A stretch of DNA of 64,000 nt, taken from contig DKCV01000015.1 of NCBI GenBank assembly GCA_002449265.1, positions 35,014 to 99,013 of the forward strand, in the 5' to 3' direction. The stretch's first letter is position 1, and the number at the start of each line of letters is the position of its first letter. A model generated the notes under the pieces. It searched no databases. It was not told where the DNA came from and saw only the letters and a list, made by a program, of their open reading frames with translations. This document shows, in pieces, positions 48,786 through 58,102 of this stretch. The translations under genes were made by a program, and so were the position numbers. This DNA is from Caryophanales bacterium UBA6865. GTDB taxonomy: Bacteria; Bacillota_I; Bacilli_A; RFN20; CAG-826.

Positions 48786-49116
48786 ATTCCTCTATTTTTG
48801 TAACGCGACTCTTTAAATTTTTTCTAATATTTTTCAGCACCATAATATTTCATTTGCTTCACTTTAAAATAGAAGGGCAGTCCGCGCTTTTCTTATTACT
48901 CTAAAAAGAATTGCGATAAAAAATTCACGAATTGCTCTTCTATTTGCATAAGGTTATAGCCACATTGTTTTTTGCTTGATAAAATATAGCTGTACCTTGT
49001 TGGGTGCTCACGCCATAGATTGGTTGTGAATTGTCTTATCGGTATTCACCGTTATATACAAAACATCATCTTAATTTGGAGCGAGCCCCGAAATGGGCTT
49101 TTATTAGGAGAATTTT
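48786..49116 (+). other. recA-rny intergenic region with several predicted stem-loops
   Basis: No coding gene is seen. A 13-bp stem with one G-U pair joins 48867-48879 to 48933-48945 around a 53-base loop. Nearer rny, GTGAAT/ATTCAC (about 49025-49051) can form a hairpin. A 6-bp GAGCCC/GGGCTT hairpin followed by TTTTATT lies at about 49084-49105, just before the rny binding site AGGAGA. The region may be a regulated 5' leader of rny or hold a small RNA. Confidence 0.45.
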
Positions 49117-50718
49117 ATGTTAGTCGGTTTAAACATTTTGACTGAGGCTAACCCTTTGGCGTGGTGGATTTGGCTCATCATTGCAATTTGTTCTGCCTTA
49201 GTTGGGGCACTTGTGGTTGTTTTGATTTACCATGTGCTTCCAAGATTTAAGAAGAAGGGTGCTGAAGTCCAAGCTAAGCAAATCATTCGCGATGCTGAAA
49301 TCAAAGCGGAAAGAATTGCGAAAAACGCTGAGCTTGACGCGAAACAAATGACGTTTGAAGCAAAGCAACAAGCGCAGCAAGAGATTCGTGAGATGAAATC
49401 TGAAGCGCTTGCCGAACAAGCCAAGCTCGATGCGCGAGAAGAGTCTATTTCTCGCCGTGACAATCAGCTTCTTCAAAAGGAAACTGAACTTGATCGTCGC
49501 AACGACACGCTCACGCAAAAAATCGCTGATTGCGATAAGAAAGCCGCTGAATACGATGAAAAAATCGATTCCATCATCAAAGAACTTGAGAAAGTATCTG
49601 GCATGTCCACTAAAGAAGCACATGATGAAATCATGGCTCGTGTGGAAAGCAAAATGAGCAGTGAAATCGCTGCTTATATCAAGAACCAAGAAGACGAAGC
49701 AAAAGAAACTGCCCAGCAAAAGAGCGCCGAAATTCTTTCTTTGGCTTGCGCTAAATATGCCCAAGAAGTGACCACCGAAAGAACCGTGTCCGTTGTCTCT
49801 CTCCCTAATGACGATATGAAGGGGAGAATCATCGGGAGAGAAGGAAGAAATATTCGTATCATCGAACAAACTCTTGGGGTTGATATCGTTATCGATGATA
49901 CTCCCGAAGTTATTACCGTTTCTTGCTTTGACCCAATTCGCCGCGAGATCGCAAAGCGAACCCTTGAATTCTTAGTCAAGGATGGAAGAATCCAACCTGG
50001 ACGAATTGAAGAAGTTGCCTCCCGCTGCAAACGCGATTTGGAAGCGGAAACCCAAAAAGCTGGCGAAGAAGCTGCCTTCCGTCTTGGATTACCAAAAATC
50101 AATCGTGAATTGCTTGGATATTTAGGTAAACTCAAATATCGCACTTCTTATGGGCAAAATGGCTTAGACCATTCCATTGAGGTTGCTTATTTATGCGGAA
50201 TCATGGCGGCTGAACTCGGACAAAATCAGCTCCTTGCGCGTCGAGCAGGACTATTGCACGATATTGGCAAGGCTGTCGATTTCGAGCAAGAAGGAAGCCA
50301 CGTTCAACTTGGCGTCCAACTTGCGAAAAAATATGGCGAACCAGAAGTCGTAATCAACGCTATCGCTTCGCACCATGGCGATGTTGAAGCCACTAGCGTT
50401 ATCGCTCACCTTGTCGCGGCTGCCGACACTTTAAGTGCCGCTCGTCCTGGAGCAAGAAGCGAAACGCTTGAAACTTATGTAAAACGTGTCGAACAGCTCG
50501 AAACCATCGCTAAATCCTTTGAGGGTGTTCAACAAGCCTTTGCGATGCAAGCCGGACGAGAAGTTCGTGTCATGGTTATGCCAGATAAAGTGGACGATGC
50601 GATGGCGACGAAGATGGCTGCCGATATTCGCGAAAAGATCGAAAACGAAGCCGTTTATCCAGGAACTGTCAAAGTCAGCGTCATTCGTGAATACAAGGCC
50701 ATAGAAACCGCGAAATAA
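49117..50718 (+). CDS. rny: Ribonuclease Y
   Basis: The 533-residue endoribonuclease has an N-terminal membrane anchor (AWWIWLIIAICSALVGALVVVLIYHV), a long coiled coil (about 50-210), a KH domain (GRIIGREGRNIRIIEQTLGVD) and an HD domain (HSIEVAYLCGIMA, LLHDIGKAVD, ASHHGD). It initiates mRNA decay at the membrane. It heads rny-ymdB-miaB(RicA). RicA is a known modulator of RNase Y in Bacillus, which makes the fusion downstream notable. Confidence 0.97.
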   Translation: MLVGLNILTEANPLAWWIWLIIAICSALVGALVVVLIYHVLPRFKKKGAEVQAKQIIRDAEIKAERIAKNAELDAKQMTFEAKQQAQQEIREMKSEALAEQAKLDAREESISRRDNQLLQKETELDRRNDTLTQKIADCDKKAAEYDEKIDSIIKELEKVSGMSTKEAHDEIMARVESKMSSEIAAYIKNQEDEAKETAQQKSAEILSLACAKYAQEVTTERTVSVVSLPNDDMKGRIIGREGRNIRIIEQTLGVDIVIDDTPEVITVSCFDPIRREIAKRTLEFLVKDGRIQPGRIEEVASRCKRDLEAETQKAGEEAAFRLGLPKINRELLGYLGKLKYRTSYGQNGLDHSIEVAYLCGIMAAELGQNQLLARRAGLLHDIGKAVDFEQEGSHVQLGVQLAKKYGEPEVVINAIASHHGDVEATSVIAHLVAAADTLSAARPGARSETLETYVKRVEQLETIAKSFEGVQQAFAMQAGREVRVMVMPDKVDDAMATKMAADIREKIENEAVYPGTVKVSVIREYKAIETAK

Positions 50719-50720
50719 CA

Positions 50721-51509
50721 ATGCGTATCCTCTTCTTTGGTGACATCGTTGGGGAACTCGGAAGGTCCGCTTTAGGGCGGGCCCTTCCTATTTTGAGGCG
50801 TAAATATAACCCTGATTTTGTAATTGCAAACGGTGAAAACGTCTCACACGGGAAAGGTCTCAATGAATCCCATTATCGTTATTTGGTCGATTTAGGAGTC
50901 GATTGCATTACTTTAGGCAATCATTATCATGATAAAGTTGCGATCGATGACTATATTGATGAGGCTGATAACCTTGTTCGCCCCCTTAATTTAAAGAACT
51001 ATTCCAAAGGGCAAGGAAGTCTAGCTTTTGAAGTGAATGGAATTTTAGTCCGAGTAACGAATTTGCTTGGCGTTAGCTTCATGAACGAAGAAGTTTTTTC
51101 TCCGATTGAATGTATGGAAAAGTTACTCTTAGAGGAAGAGGAACCATGTATTCACATCGTGGACTATCATGGAGAATCAACAAGCGAGAAACAAATTTTC
51201 GGTTTTTATTTTGATGGACAAGTCAGTGCGATTTTAGGCACTCATACCCATGTACAGACTTCTGATATGCGTGTTTTACCAAATGGGACTGCCTTTGTCA
51301 CTGACGTTGGTATGGTTGGAGAACTTAATTCCGTCATTGGCTTTGAGAAAGATTCCGTGATTGATAAAATCGTCTTTGGGAAAAAAGAATCCTTTGGTTT
51401 AGCAAAGCACGGAACTGCGACCGTTAATGGGGCAATTATGGACTTCGATGATACGACTTATGAATGCACCCAAATTCATCCAATTTGTTTGAGGGAGGAG
51501 AACTTATGA
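50721..51509 (+). CDS. ymdB: YmdB family metallophosphoesterase
   Basis: The 262-residue protein has the TIGR00282-type dimetal motifs: FGDIVGELGR at the start, IANGENVSHGKGL, LGNHYHD (usually NHTWD), HGESTSEK and GTHTHVQTSD. Bacillus YmdB is a cyclic-nucleotide/phosphodiester hydrolase affecting biofilm and colony development. It starts 2 bases after the rny stop with no binding site of its own, so it is coupled, and it overlaps miaB by 4 bases. Confidence 0.93.
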   Translation: MRILFFGDIVGELGRSALGRALPILRRKYNPDFVIANGENVSHGKGLNESHYRYLVDLGVDCITLGNHYHDKVAIDDYIDEADNLVRPLNLKNYSKGQGSLAFEVNGILVRVTNLLGVSFMNEEVFSPIECMEKLLLEEEEPCIHIVDYHGESTSEKQIFGFYFDGQVSAILGTHTHVQTSDMRVLPNGTAFVTDVGMVGELNSVIGFEKDSVIDKIVFGKKESFGLAKHGTATVNGAIMDFDDTTYECTQIHPICLREENL

Positions 51510-53242
51510 AATGCGAATTCCGCTCATTACCGTCTATGAAAAATGCGAGAAATCGCGTTAGTAAAGCTTCTAGAGTTATTGATTCTGGAGAGGTTCCATC
51601 TCGATTAGCCGCATTTGCAAAGGGCAAACGTTTTTTCATTCGTACGTTCGGCTGCCAAGCTAATATCCGTGATGAAGAAGTAATGGCAGGATACCTTTCA
51701 CGCGCTGGATTTAAAAGGACACTTGATCCTAAAGAAGCGGATTTAGCCATTATTAATACCTGCGCGGTACGCGAAAATGCCGAAGATAAAGTTTATGGCG
51801 AAATCGGTTCTTTCAAGGCCAACCATTTGTCTAATCCTTCCTTTTTACTTTGCGTATGCGGATGCATGATGCAAGAAGAAAAAGTCGCGGAGAAAATTAC
51901 AAAAACATATCCTTTCGTCAATTTGGTTTTCGGAACCCACAATATTCCGCATCTTCTTTCCTTACTGAATGACGTTATCTTGAAAAAAGAGCGGCTCATT
52001 GACGTTACTTCTTCTCCTGGCGAAGTCGTTGAAGGGTTACCATCCATTCGCCTTAATGATTTCGAAGCTTTTGTGAACATCTCTTATGGATGCGATAAAT
52101 TTTGCACCTATTGCATTGTTCCTTATACGAGAGGTCGCGAAAGAAGCCGCGCCCAGAAGGATATCGTTAGAGAATGCAAAGCCTTAGTGGAAGAAGGCTA
52201 TAAGCAGATTACTTTGCTTGGGCAAAACGTGAATAGCTATGGGCTTGATTTGCATGATGGAACGACATTTGCAGGTTTATTAGAAGAAGTGGCAAAATTA
52301 GGGATTCCTCGCTTGCGCTTTTTGACTTCGTACCCTTCGCAATTTACAGAAGAAACCATGGATATCATGGCTACTTACCCCAATATCATGAAATGGCTTC
52401 ATTTCCCGGTTCAAAGTGGGAGCAGTTCTTGCTTAAGACGCATGGGAAGACGTTATAGCCGCGAACAATATCTTGATTTGGTTGATAAAATTCGCGCAAA
52501 AATGCCTTCAATCGCTTTAACTACCGATATTATTGTCGGATTCCCTAATGAAACCGATGGAGAATTTTCTGATACCCTTTCTTTGTGCGAGCGTGTGCAA
52601 TATAGCAGCGCCTTTACTTTTATTTATTCGCCTCGAAAAGGAACGCCTGCCGCAAACATCGTCGATAATGTCTCTAGCGAAACGAAGCACGAACGCTTTG
52701 ATGCTTTAAAGGCAGTCATTGAAAAAACAACAAGCGCTCATAGCGAAGCGATGGTTGGTCACACTTACGATATATTGGTCACTGGTCCTAGCAAACGCGA
52801 TAAATCAATATTAAGTGGGTATGCCGAAAACGGAAAATTGGTCAATTTCAAAGGCCCTAGCTATTTAACTGGTGCGATTGTGCCTGTAAAGGTAATCGAG
52901 TCGCACGCGTATAGTTTACTTGGCGAACTCGTTGGCGATCCATTGATATTAAAAGCAAAAGACGTCGCCTATACGCTTTCCGTTGATCCTCTTTTTAAAG
53001 AATTCACTACGTTGCTTAAAGAAGCAAATAGCCGAGAAGTCAAAGCGTTAGGGGAGAAATACATCGAAAAGAAGAAAGAACTCGCTCTATCGATTGGTGA
53101 CCCTCAAAAGCATGCAGTCGTTAAAAAAGAATACGAAGAAGTGCTTAGCGAACTGAAGAATAATCCTGTTTTGGAGAATATTGAATCGCTATGCCCTTTA
53201 ATCGAAAGCGAGCTTTTACGCATTAAAGGGATATTGGAATGA
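51506..53242 (+). CDS. miaB: MiaB tRNA methylthiotransferase fused to a RicA (YmcA/YlbF-type) domain
   Basis: The 578-residue protein has the complete MiaB: the N-terminal MTTase domain with cluster cysteines in FGCQAN, INTCAVREN and CVCGCMMQ, the radical SAM motif CDKFCTYC, and a TRAM domain ending near residue 477. MiaB adds the methylthio group to i6A37 of tRNA. About 100 extra residues (479-578) form a helical domain with the Com_YlbF pattern, LILKAKDVAYTLSVDPLFKEF through NNPVLENIESLCPLIESELL, resembling RicA/YmcA. In Bacillus, ymcA is the separate gene directly after miaB, so this looks like a gene fusion. The Cys-containing RicA tail is missing. The ATG at 51506 follows GGAGG and overlaps ymdB by 4 bases. 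Confidence 0.88.
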   Translation: MKCEFRSLPSMKNARNRVSKASRVIDSGEVPSRLAAFAKGKRFFIRTFGCQANIRDEEVMAGYLSRAGFKRTLDPKEADLAIINTCAVRENAEDKVYGEIGSFKANHLSNPSFLLCVCGCMMQEEKVAEKITKTYPFVNLVFGTHNIPHLLSLLNDVILKKERLIDVTSSPGEVVEGLPSIRLNDFEAFVNISYGCDKFCTYCIVPYTRGRERSRAQKDIVRECKALVEEGYKQITLLGQNVNSYGLDLHDGTTFAGLLEEVAKLGIPRLRFLTSYPSQFTEETMDIMATYPNIMKWLHFPVQSGSSSCLRRMGRRYSREQYLDLVDKIRAKMPSIALTTDIIVGFPNETDGEFSDTLSLCERVQYSSAFTFIYSPRKGTPAANIVDNVSSETKHERFDALKAVIEKTTSAHSEAMVGHTYDILVTGPSKRDKSILSGYAENGKLVNFKGPSYLTGAIVPVKVIESHAYSLLGELVGDPLILKAKDVAYTLSVDPLFKEFTTLLKEANSREVKALGEKYIEKKKELALSIGDPQKHAVVKKEYEEVLSELKNNPVLENIESLCPLIESELLRIKGILE

Positions 53243-54123
53243 TTATTGTTCTTACTGGAGCAACGGGAACTGGAAAAAGCGCTTTGGCGATTTCTTTAGC
53301 TCAAATTCTAAATGGAGAAATCATTAACGCCGACGCTTTTCAAGCTTATCAAGGTTTATTCATTGCTACAGCCGCTCCAAGTGAAAGCGATAAAAGGATT
53401 GTTCCGCATCATCTCTATGATTTTGTTCCTTTAAACGAAGAATACAATGTTTCGCGTTATCAAAAAGACGCTAGAGAAGCGATAAAAGATGTCCTTTCTC
53501 GTCACAAAACACCGATTTTAGTTGGGGGCAGTGGATTATATATTCGTAGCGCTCTTTTCGATTACGATTTTAGCGTTGATACGAGTCACGTCGATCTTTC
53601 TAATTACGATACAATGACAAACGAAGCGCTTCACCAAGAACTAGAAAAATTGGATCCTACGGAAGCAAATAAAATTCATCCGAATAATCGTAGAAGAGTG
53701 ATGCGTGATATTGCTCTTTGCTTAGCCTTAAAGCGAAGCAAAACCTCCTTTTTAGAAGAACAAAAGCATGAACCGATTTTCGAAACGAAGTTTTTTACCT
53801 TGCATCTAGAGCGAGAAAAACTTTACCCAATGGTAGAAGAACGCGTAGAGAAGATGTTTCAGCTTGGCTTACTAGAAGAAACAATCCCCCTCATCGAAAA
53901 ATACGGGCGAGATGCACCTGCTTTTAAAGCAATCGGCGTCAAAGAGTTTTTCCCCTATATGGATGGACTGATCTCCCTAGAAGAAGCGAAAACGACCATC
54001 AAAGAAAACACCCGTCATTACATTCGTCGGCAAGAAACTTTTTTCACCCATCAATTTCATAGTGAAATGGTTACTTCTCTCTCCGATATCCTTTCTTCAT
54101 TAGACTCGATTATCTCTAGATAA
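53239..54123 (+). CDS. miaA: tRNA dimethylallyltransferase
   Basis: The 294-residue enzyme has the P-loop GATGTGKSALAISLA, INADAFQAYQGL (usually DSxQVYxGxDIGT), VGGSGLYIRS and the C-terminal TRHYIRRQETFF. It isoprenylates A37 of tRNA, supplying the substrate for MiaB. It overlaps miaB by 4 bases, so the two ms2i6A enzymes are made together. Confidence 0.96.
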   Translation: MIIVLTGATGTGKSALAISLAQILNGEIINADAFQAYQGLFIATAAPSESDKRIVPHHLYDFVPLNEEYNVSRYQKDAREAIKDVLSRHKTPILVGGSGLYIRSALFDYDFSVDTSHVDLSNYDTMTNEALHQELEKLDPTEANKIHPNNRRRVMRDIALCLALKRSKTSFLEEQKHEPIFETKFFTLHLEREKLYPMVEERVEKMFQLGLLEETIPLIEKYGRDAPAFKAIGVKEFFPYMDGLISLEEAKTTIKENTRHYIRRQETFFTHQFHSEMVTSLSDILSSLDSIISR

Positions 54124-54172
54124 AATAGCACTCAAACGTTATCATTTTTGAAGCGGAAGGAGTGAAAGAAAT

Positions 54173-55789
54173 ATGTCTTTATTAAAAATCAGCGAAATTG
54201 CTAAAAAAGCCGGAATCGGCGAAAAATATGTTGAGCCTTATGGCTTTTATAAAGCAAAAATCAATCCTGCCATTTTTGAAGAAATTAAGAATAAACAAGA
54301 CGGAAAACTTATTTTAGTAACTGCGATCACTCCAACAAAAGCTGGGGAAGGAAAGACAACCACTTCGATTTCTTTGCTTGATGGCTTAAATAGAATTGGC
54401 GAAAAAGCCTTGCTTTGCTTAAGAGAGCCTGCGATGGGGCCAACATTCGGTTTAAAGGGTGGCGCGACCGGGGGAGGTAAAGTCACCATTGAGCCACAAG
54501 AAGACATCAATCTTCATTTCAATGGGGACATGCATGCTTTAACTAGCTCCATTAACTTAATATCAGCAATTATTGATAATTCCATCTTCCAAGGCAATCC
54601 TTTAAACATCGATCCAAAACGTGTTGTCTGGAAACGGGCGATCGATATGAATGATCGCGCCTTAAGAGAAATCGAAATCGCGGAAGGTGAGAAAAACGGC
54701 GTAACGAGAAAGGATGGGTTCATTATCACCGTCGCTAGTGAACTTATGGCAATCCTTTGCTTAGCGAAAAACGATGAAGACTTTTTAAATCGGTTAAAAA
54801 AGATTATCGTGGCTTATTCTTATGATGGTCATCCAATTACTATCGAAGATTTAAAAATTACGCACGCTATCATGAAGCTCATGAAAGAAGCGCTTAAACC
54901 AAATCTTGTCCAAACTTCCGAGAATAATCCCGTTTTAATTCATGGTGGCCCTTTTGCGAATATCGCACATGGCTGCAATAGTCTTATTGCGACAAAACTT
55001 GCCTTAAAATTAGCCCCGATTGTGATAACAGAGGCGGGATTTGCGGCGGATTTAGGGGCGGAGAAGTTTTTTGATATTGTCGCTCCTATTGGAAATCTGC
55101 ACCCTGATTTGGCTATTATGGTCGCGACGATTCGCGCGTTAAAGATGCATGGCGAGGTCCCTTATGAAGAACTCGACAAAGAGAATCTAGTAGCGTTAGA
55201 AAAAGGCATGGCGAACCTAGAAGTTCATCTCTCTAACATGAAAAAATTCGGGATGCCTGTCCTTATTGCGATTAATCATTTCGCTTCTGATAGTGAAAAA
55301 GAGATTCTTTTTGTGGAGAATTACTGCAAAGAAAGAGGATACGCCTATAGTTTCGTCGATTCTTTCTTAAAGGGTAGTGATGGCGCAATTGATTTAGCTA
55401 AGAAAACCATGGATTTCCTTACTAGCGTCCCAAGTCACTTTGCTCCTATTTATAAGAAAGATTCTCCAATTCGAGAAAAAATAGCGACAATTTGCAAAGA
55501 AATTTATCGGGCTGACGACGTTAGCTATAGCGAAGAAGCTCTAAAATCCATCGAACGTTATGAGGCAATGGGCTATGGGAGTTCTTATGTTTGCATGGCG
55601 AAAACTCCGAATTCGTTAAGTGATGATCCAAAATTACTAGGAGCCCCAAAAGGGTTTGTCGTTCATGTTCGCGAAGTCCAATTAGCGAGCGGTAGCGATT
55701 TTATTATCCCTTTAACCGGAAAAATATTGACGATGCCAGGCTTACCAAAGCTTCCGATGGCAGTCAAAATGGAGGACGAACCATGGTAA
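54173..55789 (+). CDS. fhs: Formate--tetrahydrofolate ligase
   Basis: The 538-residue enzyme has the P-loop-like TPTKAGEGKTTTSISLLDGL, then LREPAMGPTFGLKGGATGGGK and NLHFNGDMHA. It makes 10-formyl-THF from formate, THF and ATP for purine and initiator-tRNA formylation. Length is slightly below the usual 555. GGAG lies upstream, and its stop overlaps the DUF951 gene by 7 bases. Confidence 0.97.
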   Translation: MSLLKISEIAKKAGIGEKYVEPYGFYKAKINPAIFEEIKNKQDGKLILVTAITPTKAGEGKTTTSISLLDGLNRIGEKALLCLREPAMGPTFGLKGGATGGGKVTIEPQEDINLHFNGDMHALTSSINLISAIIDNSIFQGNPLNIDPKRVVWKRAIDMNDRALREIEIAEGEKNGVTRKDGFIITVASELMAILCLAKNDEDFLNRLKKIIVAYSYDGHPITIEDLKITHAIMKLMKEALKPNLVQTSENNPVLIHGGPFANIAHGCNSLIATKLALKLAPIVITEAGFAADLGAEKFFDIVAPIGNLHPDLAIMVATIRALKMHGEVPYEELDKENLVALEKGMANLEVHLSNMKKFGMPVLIAINHFASDSEKEILFVENYCKERGYAYSFVDSFLKGSDGAIDLAKKTMDFLTSVPSHFAPIYKKDSPIREKIATICKEIYRADDVSYSEEALKSIERYEAMGYGSSYVCMAKTPNSLSDDPKLLGAPKGFVVHVREVQLASGSDFIIPLTGKILTMPGLPKLPMAVKMEDEPW

Positions 55790-56001
55790 AGGTCGATTAC
55801 GGTCTATTCGATGTTGTCGAAATGAAAAAAGCTCATCCTTGCAAAGGACGAAGCAAACTATTCCAGATTGTAATGGTTGGCGCGGATATCAAAATCCGCT
55901 GCTTAGGATGCGGGAATCTTATCCTTTTATCTCGCGATAAATTTAATGAACGCATTAAACGCGTCGTCTCTAAGAACGAAGGCCCACTAAAAGTTGAATA
56001 A
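55783..56001 (+). CDS. DUF951 family small protein
   Basis: The 72-residue protein matches DUF951: VVEMKKAHPCKGRSKLFQIVMVGADIKIRCLGCGNLILLSRDKFNERIKRV. A single Cys and a CLGCG pair could bind zinc. The function is unknown; the family is often near parB or translation genes in Firmicutes. It overlaps fhs and is followed by the hairpin at 56022. Confidence 0.9.
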   Translation: MVKVDYGLFDVVEMKKAHPCKGRSKLFQIVMVGADIKIRCLGCGNLILLSRDKFNERIKRVVSKNEGPLKVE

Positions 56002-56021
56002 ATTTTTTGGTAAAAAATGCA

Positions 56022-56060
56022 AAATGCCCCCTATTAAATAATGGAGGGCATTTATTTTTA
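56022..56060 (+). terminator. Terminator-like hairpin overlapping the start of the next ABC gene
   Basis: AAATGCCC (56022-56029) pairs with GGGCATTT (56046-56053), with a further C-G pair past one mismatch, and ATTTTTA follows. The right arm holds GGAGGG, the only binding site for the ABC transporter gene. The hairpin can thus end the upstream transcript and hide the downstream start. Confidence 0.75.
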
Positions 56061-58102
56061 CTCTAAAGCACGTTTCTAAAATTTATGGTTCGAAATTAGA
56101 AAAAACTACGGCGTTAAATGACGTCTCTTTCTCTTTGCCATCTAAAGGGATTGTCGCAATCGTTGGTAAAAGCGGCTCGGGGAAAAGCACTTTATTAAAT
56201 CTTCTTTCATTACTTACGAAACCCTCAAAAGGCAAAATTCTATTTTTAGGGAAGGACCTAGCTTCTTTTTCGGAAAAAGAAAAGCTCTTTTATCGCAATA
56301 AAGTTTGCGGGTTTGTTTATCAAAAGTTCAATCTTTTGGAAAAAGAGAGTGCTTTAAGCAATATCATGCTTCCTCTTTTGATTAGGGGATGTTCTAAACT
56401 TGAGGCAAAAGAAAAAACTCTTTCTCTCTTAGCCAAGTTCTCTCTTCTTTCCCTTCAAAATAGGGAAGTGAGTTCCCTCTCGGGTGGCGAGAAACAACGT
56501 GTCGCGATATTACGAGCGATAGTGTCTGACCCTGAAGTTTTATTTTGTGATGAGCCAACTGGTGCCTTAGACGAAAAAAATAGTGAGCTAACGATGGAAT
56601 TATTAAAGGAAATCGCTAAGGATCGATTAGTCATTTTGGTTTCTCATAATCTAAAGTTAGTGAATCATTATTGCGCGTATAAAATTACGTTAAGCGATGG
56701 AAAAATTATCGATAAACCAAAGGATTTCGTTTGTGATGCCGTATGGAAAAGATCGATAGAAAAACGAGGACGTTCCTCTTGGAAAATGCCCTTAGTTTTT
56801 CATCACTTAAAAGAAGATAAAAGGAAGAACTTCCTTTCTTTTTTATCGAATGTTGTTGCTTTAACGTTCTTATTTTGCGCGATAGGTTTCATTTATGGTA
56901 GTGATGAATCGCTTGCCATAGAAAAAGAGAAGTCGCTTCTTCTATATCAAGCTTCTATCACGAAGAAAGAAAGCTATGAACTTCCAAATTCGCCTCTTTC
57001 TTTGACGCGTTCCTCTCGTCCAGACAAAGAAGAATTTTTAGAAACCGCTTATTCGATTGGTCTTAGCGTTCATAACGATTATTCGTATTTCTTTCCTAAA
57101 GAAACGTCTTTTTCTAGTGGCAAAGTATCTTCTCACGCTTCTTTTGAACCAATTTTTGATTTTTCTTTGAAAGAATTAGGGAAGGAATGGCTCATAAACA
57201 AAACTACTTCTATTATTGAAGAAAGCCAATCTTGCTACATCAATGACGTTTTCTTAAATCGCTTTTCTCTTCAAGTCGGCGATAAGATTCATGTTCCTTT
57301 AAAAACGACCATAACGTTAGATGATAAAAGCTTTGTCGTGGATTTAACGAGTGATTTTTTAATCGAAGGCGTCATAGAGGAGTTTGGGTTCTTAAATCTT
57401 CCAAGGGTGTATTATTCTTACTCTTCTTTCGAAGAACGATTGAAGAACACTTATGTCAAAAATAATTCCTTTCGAAAAAGCATTTTTTCGCTTGTAGAGG
57501 ATAGTAGTGGGGAAGAGCCTTATTCTTCTTATTCTTATCTACTTTATGCGCATGACTTTCTAAGCAAGGAAAGGCTCTTTTCGCTTGCTCGTAAGAAAAA
57601 AGAGGCGAAAGAAGGATTAGAGTATTCTTCTTATTCTTGCTCGATTATCGACTCTTTTGATTCTCTTCATAGCGCGATTAGCGGAGTTCTGATCCCATTT
57701 TTGTTTTTGGCCTTATTCGCTTCTTCTTTTATCGGCGCTTCAATTTCCTTTTCTTCCTTTTTAGAGCGAAAGAAAGAAGCGGCAATTTTGACCTCGCTTG
57801 GCGCTTCCTTTTCTTCCGTCATCTCTTTATACGCGAGTGAATCACTCTTTATTTCTCTTCTTTCAACTCTATTTTCTTTATTTCTCTCCGACCTTGTAGA
57901 ACTACTTCTTAACCCGATTCTTTTTCATTGTTCCTTAATTCCTAATCTCATTCAAATTCCATTTTTAACCTTATTTGGTATTCCTCTACTATTTCCTCTT
58001 TTGGCTTTCCTTTTATCCTCTTTCCTTTCTTTCTTCGCCACTTTCCTTCCTTTAATTGCTTTTAAAAGAAGCACTCTTCTTAAGGAGCTTAACGATGAAT
58101 GA
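56054..58102 (+). CDS. ABC exporter, fused ATPase-FtsX/MacB-like permease (subunit 1), apparent AUU start
   Basis: The 682-residue protein joins an ATPase (Walker A GKSGSGKST at about 38-46, signature LSGGEKQRVAILRA, Walker B FCDEPTGALDEKN) to a MacB/FtsX-type permease. One membrane helix follows residue 245, then an outside domain, then three helices near the C-terminus. Homologous N-termini read MxxLKHVSKIYG; here that reading requires ATT at 56054 as start, 5 bases after GGAGGG. The next in-frame TTG (56135) would delete the strand before the P-loop and has no binding site. It overlaps the next ABC gene by 8 bases; the two probably form a heterodimer. Confidence 0.82.
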   Translation: MFTLKHVSKIYGSKLEKTTALNDVSFSLPSKGIVAIVGKSGSGKSTLLNLLSLLTKPSKGKILFLGKDLASFSEKEKLFYRNKVCGFVYQKFNLLEKESALSNIMLPLLIRGCSKLEAKEKTLSLLAKFSLLSLQNREVSSLSGGEKQRVAILRAIVSDPEVLFCDEPTGALDEKNSELTMELLKEIAKDRLVILVSHNLKLVNHYCAYKITLSDGKIIDKPKDFVCDAVWKRSIEKRGRSSWKMPLVFHHLKEDKRKNFLSFLSNVVALTFLFCAIGFIYGSDESLAIEKEKSLLLYQASITKKESYELPNSPLSLTRSSRPDKEEFLETAYSIGLSVHNDYSYFFPKETSFSSGKVSSHASFEPIFDFSLKELGKEWLINKTTSIIEESQSCYINDVFLNRFSLQVGDKIHVPLKTTITLDDKSFVVDLTSDFLIEGVIEEFGFLNLPRVYYSYSSFEERLKNTYVKNNSFRKSIFSLVEDSSGEEPYSSYSYLLYAHDFLSKERLFSLARKKKEAKEGLEYSSYSCSIIDSFDSLHSAISGVLIPFLFLALFASSFIGASISFSSFLERKKEAAILTSLGASFSSVISLYASESLFISLLSTLFSLFLSDLVELLLNPILFHCSLIPNLIQIPFLTLFGIPLLFPLLAFLLSSFLSFFATFLPLIAFKRSTLLKELNDE

